Shown here one piece after another: positions 36,217 through 47,780 of a stretch of 64,000 nucleotides of DNA. The notes under the pieces are model-generated. The model searched no databases. It saw nothing but the letters and a program-made list of their open reading frames with translations, and was not told where the DNA came from. Every line of letters starts with the position of its first letter. Position 1 is the first letter of the stretch. A program made the position numbers and the translations under genes. The stretch is from Solanum dulcamara (Eukaryota; Streptophyta; Magnoliopsida; Solanales; Solanaceae), in NCBI RefSeq assembly GCF_947179165.1, contig NC_077245.1:36511286-36575285 (forward strand). The letters are read 5' to 3'.

Positions 36217-36680
36217 TATCACAGCCGCACAGGGCTTTCAATGTCATCTCATATCGCAGCCACACAGGGCTTTCAACGTCAATAATAATATAAAAATACT
36301 GGCCTTACCTTATATGTCCAACTTCAAACTGCACGTGTTGCACTTTCTGTCTTCTTTTCTTTCTAGTTTCAACTTTACATTTCAATATTACTTCAATACC
36401 TTACCCGACGGATATCTTCTCTGCCTTTAATTTACTAACCTGCGTGCTTCGTAATGACCCATGTCGTCAATTACTTCCTTCGGTTGATGCTGTCCTTCTG
36501 TTATGATCCAAGGTTAGTATAATGAATTTTCCTATGACTCGGATCTAAAGCACGATCTCAGATATAGAAGAAAGGTAACATCCTAAATGTTCTGTAGCTT
36601 TCTGTATATAAATGTGGCGCGCAACACATCGATAACCAAGACTCTACTAGACACGGTCTGCAGACAATCCAAGGACGAAC
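34466..36680 (-). mobile_element. Degenerate internal region and leader of the minus-strand A element
   Basis: No domain is recognisable on either strand. The segment next to the primer site (about 36480-36680) is the untranslated leader. The rest, where gag and protease would be expected, reads only into stops. The + strand open frames here (for example 34292-34789) begin inside the 5S-like block or in the AT repeat and have no family signature. Confidence 0.5.
36181..36214. repeat. (AT)17 microsatellite
   Basis: Thirty-four bases of uninterrupted AT, followed by two copies of a CAGCCRCACAGGGCTTTCAA motif (about 36222-36274). Confidence 0.95.
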
Positions 36681-36693
36681 TGCTCTGATACTA
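36681..36693 (-). other. Primer binding site, tRNA-iMet
   Basis: The reverse complement reads TAGTATCAGAGCA, one mismatch from the initiator-Met primer site TGGTATCAGAGCA, and lies four bases from the LTR end. Confidence 0.85.
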
Positions 36694-36697
36694 CTTC

Positions 36698-39693
36698 TAT
36701 CACGACCCAACCCCGTAGGCCACGACTAGGGCCCGAGCTGGACCCCCCATATACCCAACTATCAGATGTGATTAAATTGAACTGTACATAAAACAATATC
36801 ATATAACAGAGCCCCATTGGGCGACAATATTTTCATAAACCTGTAGCCCTTTTCGTTTCTATCACAACATGACAGGGCAGGCAAGCCAACAAGGATGCCA
36901 TAACATAATAACATATATCATATATCATGTAGACCCAGCTGAATCAAACTGACATACACAACCCACATATACATGTCTGCAGACCTCTAAAAATATAAAT
37001 GACAACATATGGCGGGACAGGCCCCTGTCGTGCCCCCGAATGGACAAAACAATGTTATACATCAGTGGACAGTATCAACAACTAGACCCCGATACAATGG
37101 AGCCTCTTCCAGCTGAGCTGCATGGAACCCTAAGCTGACGAACTCCCAAAACCTTTATCTGTACCTACGGGCATGAACACATCCCCTGGAGAAATGGGGT
37201 CAGTACGACATATGTACTGAGTATGTAAAACGTAACATAGTATAACTAGAGGTATATCCAAAATAAAGAAGCAGGGAAACCAATTATCAAATCAAAAACA
37301 TATACCAGTACTCTGTGAATCACAAAAATATGCATGCTCAAATTTTCAATATAGCCGGCCCCATCAAGGGTCCGTTGAATCATATATGTAATATCAGTAT
37401 CAGGCCCTGTGCCATCGCCACCTTATTACAACACATCATCATCACATATAAACATACGTACCCGACCCTCTAGTGAAGAGCTCGGTGGACAATGCAGTGA
37501 ATTGCACAAATCTGATAACTGGCTCAGGACTTGGAGAAGAAGGGTTACAGTATACACGAGTAGAGTAGTAAGAAACCAAACACAGTTTAAATCATTATCC
37601 AAGACCCAACAATATAAGACGACTAAGTTATTTTTTCAGAATTCGAGTAACAGTATAGTCATTCTGGCTGCCCTCTAAATGCCATTAAGGGCTACATTGA
37701 TTACATCTCAGGGTTCCTAGACATATACCAAAGTAAGACTATTCACTTAAGAATTCCAGAGTATTTGTCTTCGAATAGTTTTATGACTAAGAGTTTGTAC
37801 AATCATACCTCTTTAACATATAAGAGTTTCCAGGGAAATAGTTTAACTACCATAGAGTTCAACATCCTAATAAGAGATACTTAAGAATGGAATTACCCCG
37901 GAGCTCGTATCACATTCAACTTACAACTAGGACATGCCAACAGAAGAAAGAGAATGAGTTTTACTTACCTATGCCAAAACATGTCAAGAGAAAGCTTTAC
38001 ATACCTTGTCTGAATTATTCCTTATCCTGTTTGCCTAGCCGTCCTTTGAAACTATTAAACATGAAATTAATATGAATATTAACCCCTATTAACTTTCTAG
38101 CACCCTAGGTTACACCTTAGTATTAATAGAATCTATTTCCTTAGTCGTTTCCCCGACTAGTTCTGTTATTTGCTAAGGCGTCGCCGAAAATTGGGAAGCA
38201 TCTCCCCTATAATGTTCCCTATCCAAATTTACAATTAGGTCCCTAATACCTACATACAACCAACAACAACAACCTGCAGCAATTCACACCAACAATATAC
38301 AACATAAACTCCAAACGACTTGTTCAAAAATATGATATCAAAATAGGGTTTCTAGTTTCCATTTGGCAAAACTTTTAACCGTACGAAGCGGGGGTCGTAT
38401 GGATGAAACCATAAGATCCCCCACATCATTTAGAACATATTTATACCCTGAAACAACAAGATACACCCCTGCAGAAGCACCTCACAAGAACAATACTTTA
38501 TTTCGACGACAATTCAACTATAGCGACTCCAACTTAGCTTATTTCGAACGCCGAACTTGTCAACACTTTTCCCCAACTTCCAGCATCCGCTAAGGTGTAT
38601 AATACACCATAATTTAACATCATAAACTTCAAATTAGAGGGGAAGAATTTACATTTCCCTAAATTGGCTAGAACTTGCCGAAATTGTGCCTCGGAACTTT
38701 CTTTAGCGCGTTGTAACGTCGTGGCAGCTTGCTGTCCGATTTTTGCTGCACCAAACCTTAATTTTATACTAATAATACCTCCATATCATCTTAGTATATG
38801 CTAAGTAATTAATTTACTGAACAAAAATGGGACTTACCCTTTTTTTTTCCCAAACCCATAGCTCCCTCTTTGTTGTTCCTAAGGTTTTCCTTCAACTTCT
38901 CCTTATCTCTTCCAAGTTATAAGATGAATAAATGATTCCATAAGCATAACAATATACATATATACACCCCCACGTGTTTGAGAAACACCGTAGATAATTA
39001 ATTCACGGAGAAAAAATGAAGAACTCACCTTAAATTCTTAGAAACCATGGCTGCCCCTTTGTCTTCTTCTTCCAACGTTTTTCTCTCTATGTTTTGGACT
39101 GATTTTGAGTTCAAAATGACTTAATATTCATTCACACACATATATCCACCTTTTAATAAGGTTCCACGTGGCATCCCCTCGGGGTGACACGTGGCATCCC
39201 CTAGAACGCCACCTAGGTTCATGCGGCCATTCACATGTTGCCACATGGCAGCGGGGTCCACCCCCCAAGCAGGCAGGTGATTCACCTTCTTTCTTTTCAC
39301 CTTCTTGCTTGAGGTGCTTACTTTTCACCTTCTTGCTTGACTTTCGTAAGTTTGGAAACTAGTTTTTGCTCTCTCTCATAGGTTCGTAATCTCATCTTAT
39401 TTTAAGAGCCTATGTAATCCGTACTACGTAAGCTTGATATATACTTAAGTAGCTAAAATGTATAAGACTTTTAACTTAGTATCTTACGTAGGTAAATCGA
39501 GTCCTACGACTCATTTTTTTAGCGTCCAACTCTTTCCGGATTCTCACGACTCTATTTCCAACCTTACCTCTCACGAGGTATCACATTCTTCTTTCCTTTG
39601 AGTTGTTTAATGTGTGTGGATAGTAGGGGTATCATGGCTACTTTAAAGAAGATTAGGGACATGTTTCAAAGTTCAAAAGTGTGGGGTGTAACA
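36698..39693 (-). mobile_element. 5' LTR of the minus-strand A element (2996 bp)
   Basis: On the + strand begins TATCACGACCCAACCCC (one change from TGTCACG) and ends GGGGTGTAACA. CACGTG lies at 39165-39170 and 39188-39193, and donor-like ACTCAC at 39023-39028. By eye the partner LTR differs by only a few percent in 30060-30400 but by about 10 percent near both outer ends. Confidence 0.88.
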
Positions 39694-39698
39694 CAAGC
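39694..39698. repeat. Target-site duplication, right copy (CAAGC)
   Basis: Perfect partner of 29002-29006. Confidence 0.9.
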
Positions 39699-39800
39699 AA
39701 CCGAACAGTCAGTGCCAGTAAGTTATAATTGACCTAGGGTAACTATAAAATGCTCTAAATAAAAAAATGAATGCATTAACTCAAAAATGACCTGGAGGGT
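39699..39800 (-). mobile_element. Family E repeat, third part
   Basis: By the insertion logic of the CAAGC duplication this must continue 28291-29006. It contains TCAAAAATGACCTGGAGGGT, a phrase I associate with this LTR type. The end near 39800 is approximate. Confidence 0.45.
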
Positions 39801-39837
39801 CATTGTAGAAATCCCATCCAGAAAAAGGTTGGTTTTT

Positions 39838-40339
39838 GAATGCTTCCTCTTCTATGTCTCTTAGAGCCTTTTGTGATGCTTACTGGCATCTTACAAACAC
39901 TCTTGTAGGTTGGTTAGTGGATTTTTCATTTGCCTCAAAGGTTCAACTTTTTTTGAAAATCCAAGAAACAAGCTTCTATTTCCCTCTCTTCAGCTGAATG
40001 TGAGTATAGATCGATGCATCGAGTTAGTGCTGAACTTACCTGGCTGACTCAAATGCATAAAGTCCTATCTCTAAATCGACTCTATATTTTCCCATATTCT
40101 CTAATATCAAGGTTTTTGTTTACATTTCTTATAACCCGGTGTTTCACGGGCATACAAACCACGTGGAACCTGATTGTCATTTTGTCTACAACAGTTCCTC
40201 ATCAGCTTGATTTCTTTATTCTTTGTCCCTTCATTAGCTCAGCTAGCTGATCTCTTCACTAAACACTTGGCTAGCCCTTCTCATCATATGATTATATCAA
40301 AGCTAGGTATTAGTTTCCTCTCCTCCAACTTGAGGGAGG
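39838..40339 (+). pseudogene. Ty1/copia RNase H relic
   Basis: Reads, with frameshifts, AFCDAYW (about 39873-39893), then FSAECEYRSMHRVSAELTWL (about 39986-40045), then a block ending LADLFTKHLASPSHH (about 40245-40290). This is the C-terminal RNase H of copia polyproteins, where S-A-E-x-E-Y-R and L-A-D-x-x-T-K are diagnostic. The element's polypurine tract, ACTTGAGGGAGG, follows at about 40328-40339. At least two frameshifts and a stop in the middle (around 40090-40240) disable it. Nothing of reverse transcriptase or integrase remains upstream because family E abuts it. Confidence 0.85.
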
Positions 40340-40760
40340 TGTTGAGTTTTACAGTGCATCAAAACCAATTAAGAAAGAAGAAGGGATATGTATTCACTTC
40401 GAACAAAATGATGATGACAAAGTGAATAAATTACTGAACTTAAAACATTGGGTCTTCACCACATTGATATTGTGTCTACACAACAGATTGGACTGACATT
40501 CAAACAGATACAAAATCTCGGATGATGGCCCAAATGCATACAAATACAAGCATCAATAATTTGTACATACATTAGATATACTTATACATGACATAATATA
40601 GTATCTTTCTTAAGATTATTCTAGAATATGTATAGATGTACAAATTATGTTACATAGTTGATAGAACAAATTAGTTAGGAAGTATTTTTGCTTACAGTTT
40701 AGTCCATGGCAAGATATATAAATATGTAGCTTTAAAAATAGGAAATATACAAGGAAAATT
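40340..40760 (+). mobile_element. Probable copia 3' LTR
   Basis: Begins TGTTGAGTTTTACAG directly after the copia polypurine tract, as many copia LTRs do. A TATATAAATA-like box lies near 40716-40725. The right end cannot be fixed because no second copy is present. Confidence 0.5.
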
Positions 40761-41069
40761 TCCACAAATGTTCTTCTTTAATTCCTATAGTGACAAGTGG
40801 TTACGTTCCAGTTTTTATTTTTTCTTATTAAAGTCTCTTCTCTAGTATCTTGAATTAAAAAAATTAAAAGAAAATATTCGGCTATGCATGTATAAATTAT
40901 ATACTTCTTTCAATTTAATTTGTTTGTCCTTTTTTTCTTATTCTGCTACAAGAAGAATGTCACTTTTTTGAAAACTTATTAATTTCAACTTTCCACATGA
41001 CATGTTTAAAGACAAAAAACTAAAAAATATTTTGTACATTTAATATATCTTTATCTTAACAGCACAACT
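40761..41069. other. AT-rich non-coding stretch
   Basis: No feature recognised; several poly-A and poly-T runs. Confidence 0.5.
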
Positions 41070-44000
41070 AAAAACCACTAAAAATCATGTTCATCCTCGA
41101 ACACAAAGTAAAATAAAGTACACGAAGCTTTGAAAAAATGAGGATATTTGGCACGTATGTCAGACTATGTCTCCCAAGTCGCCTTTCCAATTGAACGATG
41201 CTTCCACTGCACCTTTACTGAAGAAATATCCTTTTTCCTTATCTTTCGAACTTGCCTATCAATAATATGCTATAGGATCCTTCTCAAATGACAAGTTTGG
41301 TCCCAACACCACTGACTCAAGAGAAATCACATAGAACTCATCAGGTACATATTCTCGAAGCATGAAAAATATAGAGAATCGGATGCACAACTAACAAGCT
41401 AGGTGGCAAGGCCAACTTATAGGCCACCACTCTGATCCAACTCAAAATCTCAAAAAAGTTCAATGAACCTAGGGATAAGCTTACCCTTCTTCAAAATCCC
41501 ATCACACCCTTCATGGGTGATACCTTAAGCCAAACATGATCACCCACCATAAACTCCAAGGCTCGAATCCTCCTATTGGCATAACCTTTCTATCAACTCT
41601 GGGAAGTCAACAATCAAATCTAAATCAAAAAAACCTACTACATAGAAGCTCTAAGCAAGTCGGTGTCCAGTAAATCCACCTCAATGACATCAAACTAATC
41701 AATCAAAAATCTACACCTCCTACCATACAATGCCTCAAATGGGATAATCTAAATGCTGGATTGATAACTATTATTGTAAGTGAACACTTCTAAAGGCAAA
41801 TACTGATCCCAAAGGGCAACAATATCTATCACACATGCCTGCAGCATGTGTTCCAATATCGGAATGGTCCTCTCAGGATGTCCATAATACTTAGTGTGAA
41901 AAGTCATACTCATGTCCAACTAAGTATCCAAACTATGTTGTATAGCCCTTTGAAATTGTGAGGTAAAAAGTGAACCACGGTAAAAAAATGATAGAAACAA
42001 ACACTCCATGCAACCTTACTATCTAGATAGTTTAGATCTTAGCCAACCTCTTGGCCATGTACTTCACCTTGATCGAAATGAAATGGCCGACTTGGTCAAT
42101 CTGTGAACAACCACTCAAATAGAGTTTGGAGGATTAAAAGAATGAATCTTGCTTTCCAATTATAGCCACCCATGGTAGAAGGCAAATTCACTACATAATC
42201 CATGGTAATATGCTCCTACTTCCAAGTAGAAATGGGCATCCTGTTAGACACACTATTAAGTCGTTGATGCTCACACTTGACCTATTTGCAAGTTAAGATG
42301 ATAGCCACAAACTCCACAATATAATTCATCCCACACCAATAATAATGTTGACTAATGTTCATGGTAAATCTTAGCCGCTCCCGGGTGAATAGAGTACCTT
42401 GAACAACTGCCCTCCTCCAAAATTAGTTAAGTCAAGTCACCCCACCTTAGGCACACAAATCTTGCCTCCAATCCTTAATACACCTTCTGAATTGAGCACC
42501 GCCTCCTTAGCTTCACCTTTCAATACCTTGTCTCGAATGATACACAACTTCTGATCCTCAAATTATCTCTCCCTAATATGCTCAATGAAGGAAGAAAGTG
42601 CCTCCACAAAGTCAAGAACACCACTATACTTTGATATAAGGTAGCCATGTCATAGTCCTTCAACAGATCAAGCCATCTATGCTGCCTCAATTTGAGATCC
42701 CTCTAACTGAACATATACTCAAGGATCCTTTGATCGGTTAAGTCCTCACAATAGACACCATATAAGTAGTGACGCCATAGATTTAACACAAATACAACCA
42801 CCGCCAATACTAGATCGTGAGTAGGGTAGTTCTTCTCATGGGACATCAACTGCCTAGAAGTATAGGCAATTATTTTCCCTTTTTGTATCAATTCTCTACC
42901 TCACCCAACCCCCGAAGCATCACAATATATGGTGAAACCCACACCCTCCTCAGGTAATGTCAAAATAAGAGCCGAAGTCAACAATTTCTTTAGCTTTTTA
43001 AAGTTCGCCTCATACTCATCATACCAATACAAACCCACATTTTTCTGAGTCAATCTAGTCAAAGGAGTCGCAATAGATGAGAAGCCTTGCATGAACCTCC
43101 TATAATAAATGTCCAATCCCATAAAACTATGAATCTCAGTAGGAGAAATAGGTCTCGTCCATCCTTTAAATGCCTCAATATTGCCGGATCCACTCTAATA
43201 TCCTCTTTGGACACCACATATCCTTAATATTCCACTAAATTAAGCCAGAGCTCACACTTGGAAAACTTTGCATATGATAAAATCATCCCTCAACCTCTAG
43301 AACACTAACCTCAAGTGGTGACCATGATCTTCCTTAGTATTGCAATATACAAAAAATTCATCAATGAACACAATCATGAAGGAATCTACATACAGGAAAA
43401 ACAACCCATTTATCAACTCCATGAATGCTGCAAGGGAATTAGTTAACACAAAATACATCATCAAGATCTCATAGTGGACATAATGGGTTCAAAACATTGT
43501 CTTAGAGATATCTGATGCTCTAATGTACACATGATGATAACCGAACCTCAAGTCTATCTTGAAAAACAATGTCACTTCCTAAAGCTAGTGAAATAAATTA
43601 TCAATGCGGGGAAGAAGATACTTGTTCTTGATAGCCATCTTGTTCAACCATCTCTAATCTATTTATATTCTCATAGACCTATATTTCTTCTTCACAAATA
43701 GGAATAGTGCACCACAAGGTGACACACAAGGTGACACACAAGGGAAAATGAACCTTTTTCTCAACAAATCCTATAGCTGCTGCTTCAACTCCTTCAACTC
43801 TGTCAGATCCACATGATATGGGGTAATGGAAATTGGTCTTAGTTACCAGCTACAAATCAATAGAAAAATCAATATTTCTATTTAGAGGAACATATGGAAT
43901 GTCAATAGGGAATACATTTGCAAACTCCTAAACCACGAGAATAGATTGCATGGAAATTGGCTCAACACTAGTGTTTTGAATGAAAGCTAAATAAGATAGA

Positions 44001-44420
44001 TACCCTCTATCAATCAATATCTGCGCACAAATGATGGAAATAACCTTACTAGGGTAAGAACCACTAATACCCTTCCACTCAATCTTCATAACACCAGGCA
44101 TCGCCACGGTCACGGTCTTAGCATAAAAGTTAAGAAAAGTATGATAAGAAAAGATTCAAACCATGTAAAAAATAACATCAAAATCTACCACTCCTAATAT
44201 TATCATGTCTACCCATGTGTCATACCCTCCTAAAGAAATAAGATAGGATCGATTATGTTGATCCACCACTAAAGGCTCACCCATATGTATGGAAACATGA
44301 ATGGGCACATGCATACGATCATATATTAAATCAAACCTAGAAGCAAAATAGTTAGACACATAGGAGAAAGTAGATTCTAGTTCAAATAACACATACATAG
44401 ATTGATGGCAGATCAAGATG
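41070..44420 (-). pseudogene. Broken gypsy pol, minus strand
   Basis: Reading leftwards from 44416: protease with FELESTFSYVSNYFASRFDL (about 44390-44330) and GYDTWVDMIILGVVDFDVIF (about 44227-44168); reverse transcriptase with ELKELKQQL near 43800 and a catalytic site F-I-D-E (43357-43368) in which the second Asp of the usual D-D is Glu; then YYRRFMQGFSSIATPLTRLT (about 43105-43046); and RNase H with YCDASG near 42930 and [17 protein letters not shown] (about 42855-42805). Integrase fills 41100-42600 but is only readable in fragments. Just left of 41110 the reverse strand has the GTTCGAGGATGAACATG block that normally precedes the polypurine tract. The expected left LTR is missing. Numerous stops. 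Confidence 0.85.
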
Positions 44421-45962
44421 ATACTTGTGATAACTTTATTAGAAACTTCAGCCTCGGGTCTCCTTGGGAAAGCATAGAATTGGGCCCTTTTTCCACCTCC
44501 AACCAGAATGGCACCTCTACCTCCTCCCCACTGAACTATAACACCACTCGCACCTCTGCCCGGAGTATGACCAACCCCATTTTTCTAAGCTCTTCCCCAA
44601 CCTTTGATCGGAGGTGCTGACTCTAGCTAGGGCTGTATAACTATGATGAGGCCTTTTTTGAGTCTTTATAGGTCACTATCATAATATGTGACTTTGATCC
44701 CCACAAATAAAACAAGACCTCATTGTAGAGGACTACTGCAGTAGACCAGATGATTAACTTTAGTTTCCCCTCCTCATAGGCCTCTGCTGCAAACCAGGTG
44801 AACCTTGACTTCTATTATATGATCAATGATGTGCCTAACCACCCTGGAATATTGGCATTGATGCGTGAACTGGTCCTCAATACTGAAAGGAGCCACTCCC
44901 TATATAGATCCCTGCCTCAAGATGAGGTGCCAGAAAATTGACCAGATGTCCGAGCCCTCTTAGGGTCCCCAAACACGTCTCTCTCCATCAACTCCGCCTC
45001 TTTTGTGGGCACTCACAATGCACTGGAAGGAAGCCCTCTCATGGTCAGATCTAAACACAACCATATGCATAGGATATGTCAAACCCTTCACAAACCTACG
45101 GATCCTCTCTGCCTTACGCGGAAGGATGGGTAAGGCATGTTTGGATAACTGGTATAAGTGAGTCTCATACTTTTCAACTTAAGGTTATCCTATCTCAAAC
45201 TCTAGAACTTCAACCATCTCTTTTCCCTCGCACTCCAAGGGATGAAGCGGTCATAGAAGGTAGTAGAAAACTCATCCCAAGTCACCTATTGAGATCCAAT
45301 TGATCTAGATCCCAATTAAACTCTGCACCACTCCCTAGTCGGCCCACCCAATTGACGTGTAGCATAAAAACTCTATGAGACTCAACTAACCCAACTGTCT
45401 CTAGTAACTCTTGACACATAAATAGAAACTCATATGCATCCTTAGTCTTTCCACCTTGAAACTGAAGTGGATCTATCTTTTTGAACTTCTAATACCTGCG
45501 CTGCTCATCATTGGTCAATAAAATCAAAGACACACCTGAACTCCCTCCCTCGGTAAAAATAATCATCCACTCTAGGACCCACTTGTGGCTATCCCATTGG
45601 ACCCCGAACAACTAGAGCCTGATGCTTCTATAGTGTCTGGGCCCTACTCTAGTTTTTAAATCGTCTGTTGGGCCTTTCACAGCACTACCCTAAGTGAATC
45701 TCTCCATTACACCTAACACCCTCAGTAAAGTGTCCTAAAGTAATAGTGCAACAACAAACTCTAGAGGAACTCAGTTCTCTCTAGCATAAATCTCTGGCTC
45801 GAGAAAGGAACCTCTACCTCAACCTCTCACTAGTGCCACTCCCAGGGTAAAACCCCTTCCCCTAGTTCAGGTTGTACCCCTACCCCTAGATATTTTCTCA
45901 ATAGGTGCTTCGAGGACTCCCTCCTATCCTTTACTAGTGATTGTAGCTCTCATCCTAGCCAT
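44421..45962 (-). pseudogene. Broken gag of the same gypsy element
   Basis: Start ATG at 45962-45960, reading MARMRATITSKG then a stop. An R-G-R-G-rich segment follows, then FKKIDPLQFQGG and KDAYEFLFMCQELLETVGLV (about 45480-45390) of the capsid domain, and a zinc knuckle reading S-C-F-I-C-G-D-Q-S-H near 44720-44690, truncated by a stop before the last Cys. The order gag then protease leftwards fits one minus-strand element reaching the LTR at 46190. Many stops. Confidence 0.75.
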
Positions 45963-46189
45963 CTATCAAAAGGACACATGAGAAATCAACACTAGTGCAA
46001 GTAACCACGAATGATAAGAATTGATAGAAAAAAAAATTCCTAACATCTTTATAGCCTCTTGAAGATAAGCAATAGTCATCTCTACACCGATTCTCAAGAC
46101 TTGATTTCTCCCTCGAAACATAATGACTCACCAAAATAATAAACTCTGAATGGAACCTCTGCTAGCCACGACAATGGGCAAGATAAAAT

Positions 46190-46865
46190 TATCATGACCT
46201 AACCTCTCGAGTCATGATGATACCTACTATAACCCCCAGTAGATATGCCAATGTGTATATCGATACTATGAGTAATGGAATTAAAGGTAGAAACTATATA
46301 GTACTATAGTAAAAATAGGAACAACATTAATAGCGAAAGCACATGAATAACTATTTACAACAAAATATAGGATCCCTCTTAGAAACTAAAAGTCACAAGT
46401 ACATAACAACTACACAATACAGATACAAGCTAAAGGCAGTCCATAATATATACATATGGAAATAGGAAGATCCCAAAATGCCAAGTGTTTACCCACATCT
46501 CCAGTGCAGACTGCATCTAGAATGGATCTATTCTAGTAATGGTGCTAGGATCTGCATCATGAAAGTAGGTGTAGAGTGTAGTATAAGTACCAAAATAATA
46601 GGTACTCAGTAGGCATCATAGGCCAATTGAGTTTGAAAAGTAAAAGCGATAGGAAAAGGTAAAATCTGAGATAAATAAAGAGTGAGATAGAAAACAAAAA
46701 GATGCACATGAGTGTATGGAACTAAAGGAGCTAAGTAAATCTAACCACACCTAACTAGTCCATATGCCTAGAAGGTACACTTATGCACAAGCTTAAATAA
46801 ACACCCGAGCTGATCCCCATATGGCCGATGAGTACAAAAAATTTCTAAAACTACTAAGAAAGGGA
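46190..46865 (-). mobile_element. Truncated 5' LTR (family E-like) of the minus-strand gypsy
   Basis: Begins TATCATGACCTAACC, one base off the TGTC-type terminus, and matches 12620-13250 from about 46260 on. The right end is lost at about 46865 where a + strand gag fragment begins. The sequence left of 46190 (GCAAGATAAAATTA) does not show a clear initiator-Met primer site. Confidence 0.6.
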
Positions 46866-47780
46866 ACTGGTGAGTGCAGAGCCAGAAAAGGGTAGCTCGG
46901 ACTTTGTACACATGATACCACAGTTGGGGGTGATGCACCCAAGCCCACTGAAAAAGCCCAAGCTAGGTGTAGAGTCTAACACAGAGGTCGTCCCAGGGCT
47001 ACAACACCAGCCCAAGAGAGAGAGCAGATACTAGAGCATGAGGTAGGGCCTCAGGTAGATCTTATTTATTACCAACTGGTGGGGTCAGGGAAGCACAACC
47101 ACCACCACACTAGAATGGCTCCCGCGCTGCAAGGGGCCATTACATAGCTTTTGATAATACTAGGGGGTATGCAGCAGCAGGCACTAGTTGTCGCCGCAGT
47201 GGTACTAGCTCAGCATGGCCAGCCTACAGCTGAAACTCTAGAGGTTTAGAGGCCACTAGCCCCCGCCGCTAATCATCCAATTATAGCAAATGGGGACATA
47301 TCTTTATGCGAGCAGAAGATGTTAGGGGTGTCCATATATTTTCCCCACCGAGGTTTCCAAGATCTATAAAAGAGGTAGCCCAGGAGTTTTTGATTACTTG
47401 CCAGAAGAAGCTTTGGTCCTTGGGACATATGGATTCTAGAGGAGCCGACTTCACCGCTGACCAGTTTTTTTGGAATACAAGACAGTGGTGGCATTTTAAT
47501 CTATAGACCTGGCCAGGTGGGTCACCACTTGTATTTAGGAGGAGTTTTTAAAGGCCTTTTTATCTAGGTATACACCACAGAGTATCAGAGATGGAATCTA
47601 AGATTAGTTCTCTAGGTTAGAGTAGGGCTTCATGACTGTCTCAGAGTGCAATGCGAGGTTTTATGAGATATCACACCATGCCACTATGATTTTCCCCACT
47701 GAGAAGGACAGAGTCCATTTTTTTATTTGTGGACTAAGATTTCAGTTGAGGATTGACTCGGTGATCCTTCTTTATATCAC
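46866..47780 (+). pseudogene. Gypsy gag fragment, plus strand
   Basis: The readable capsid part is EEFLITCQKKLWSLGHMDSR-like (about 47372-47440; the residue after the second E varies with the frame used) followed by a GADFTADQFFWN block (about 47446-47481) and, after stops, RVHFFICGLRFQLRI-type text near 47710-47755. This is the capsid domain of Solanaceae-type gypsy gag. No zinc knuckle or pol follows, since an A LTR abuts at 47781. Confidence 0.65.

Larger units (their letters stand above)
29007..39693 (-). mobile_element. Complete family A gypsy element, minus strand
   Basis: Two LTRs of similar length (29007-32010, 36698-39693), a primer binding site next to the right LTR, a polypurine tract next to the left LTR, and CAAGC duplications outside. 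The internal region is 4687 bp, shorter than a full gypsy gag-pol, and holds only scattered coding relics, an AT microsatellite, an internal duplication and a 5S rRNA-like segment. It is therefore a degenerate or originally non-autonomous copy mobilised by relatives. Confidence 0.9.

Noticed and set aside
36026..36430. 134-codon frame and two overlapping frames
   Set aside because: They are translations across the (AT)17 microsatellite (Ile-Tyr runs), not a gene.
44402..44620. 72-codon + strand frame and similar + frames at 45076-45303
   Set aside because: They are shadows of the minus-strand gag-protease relic.
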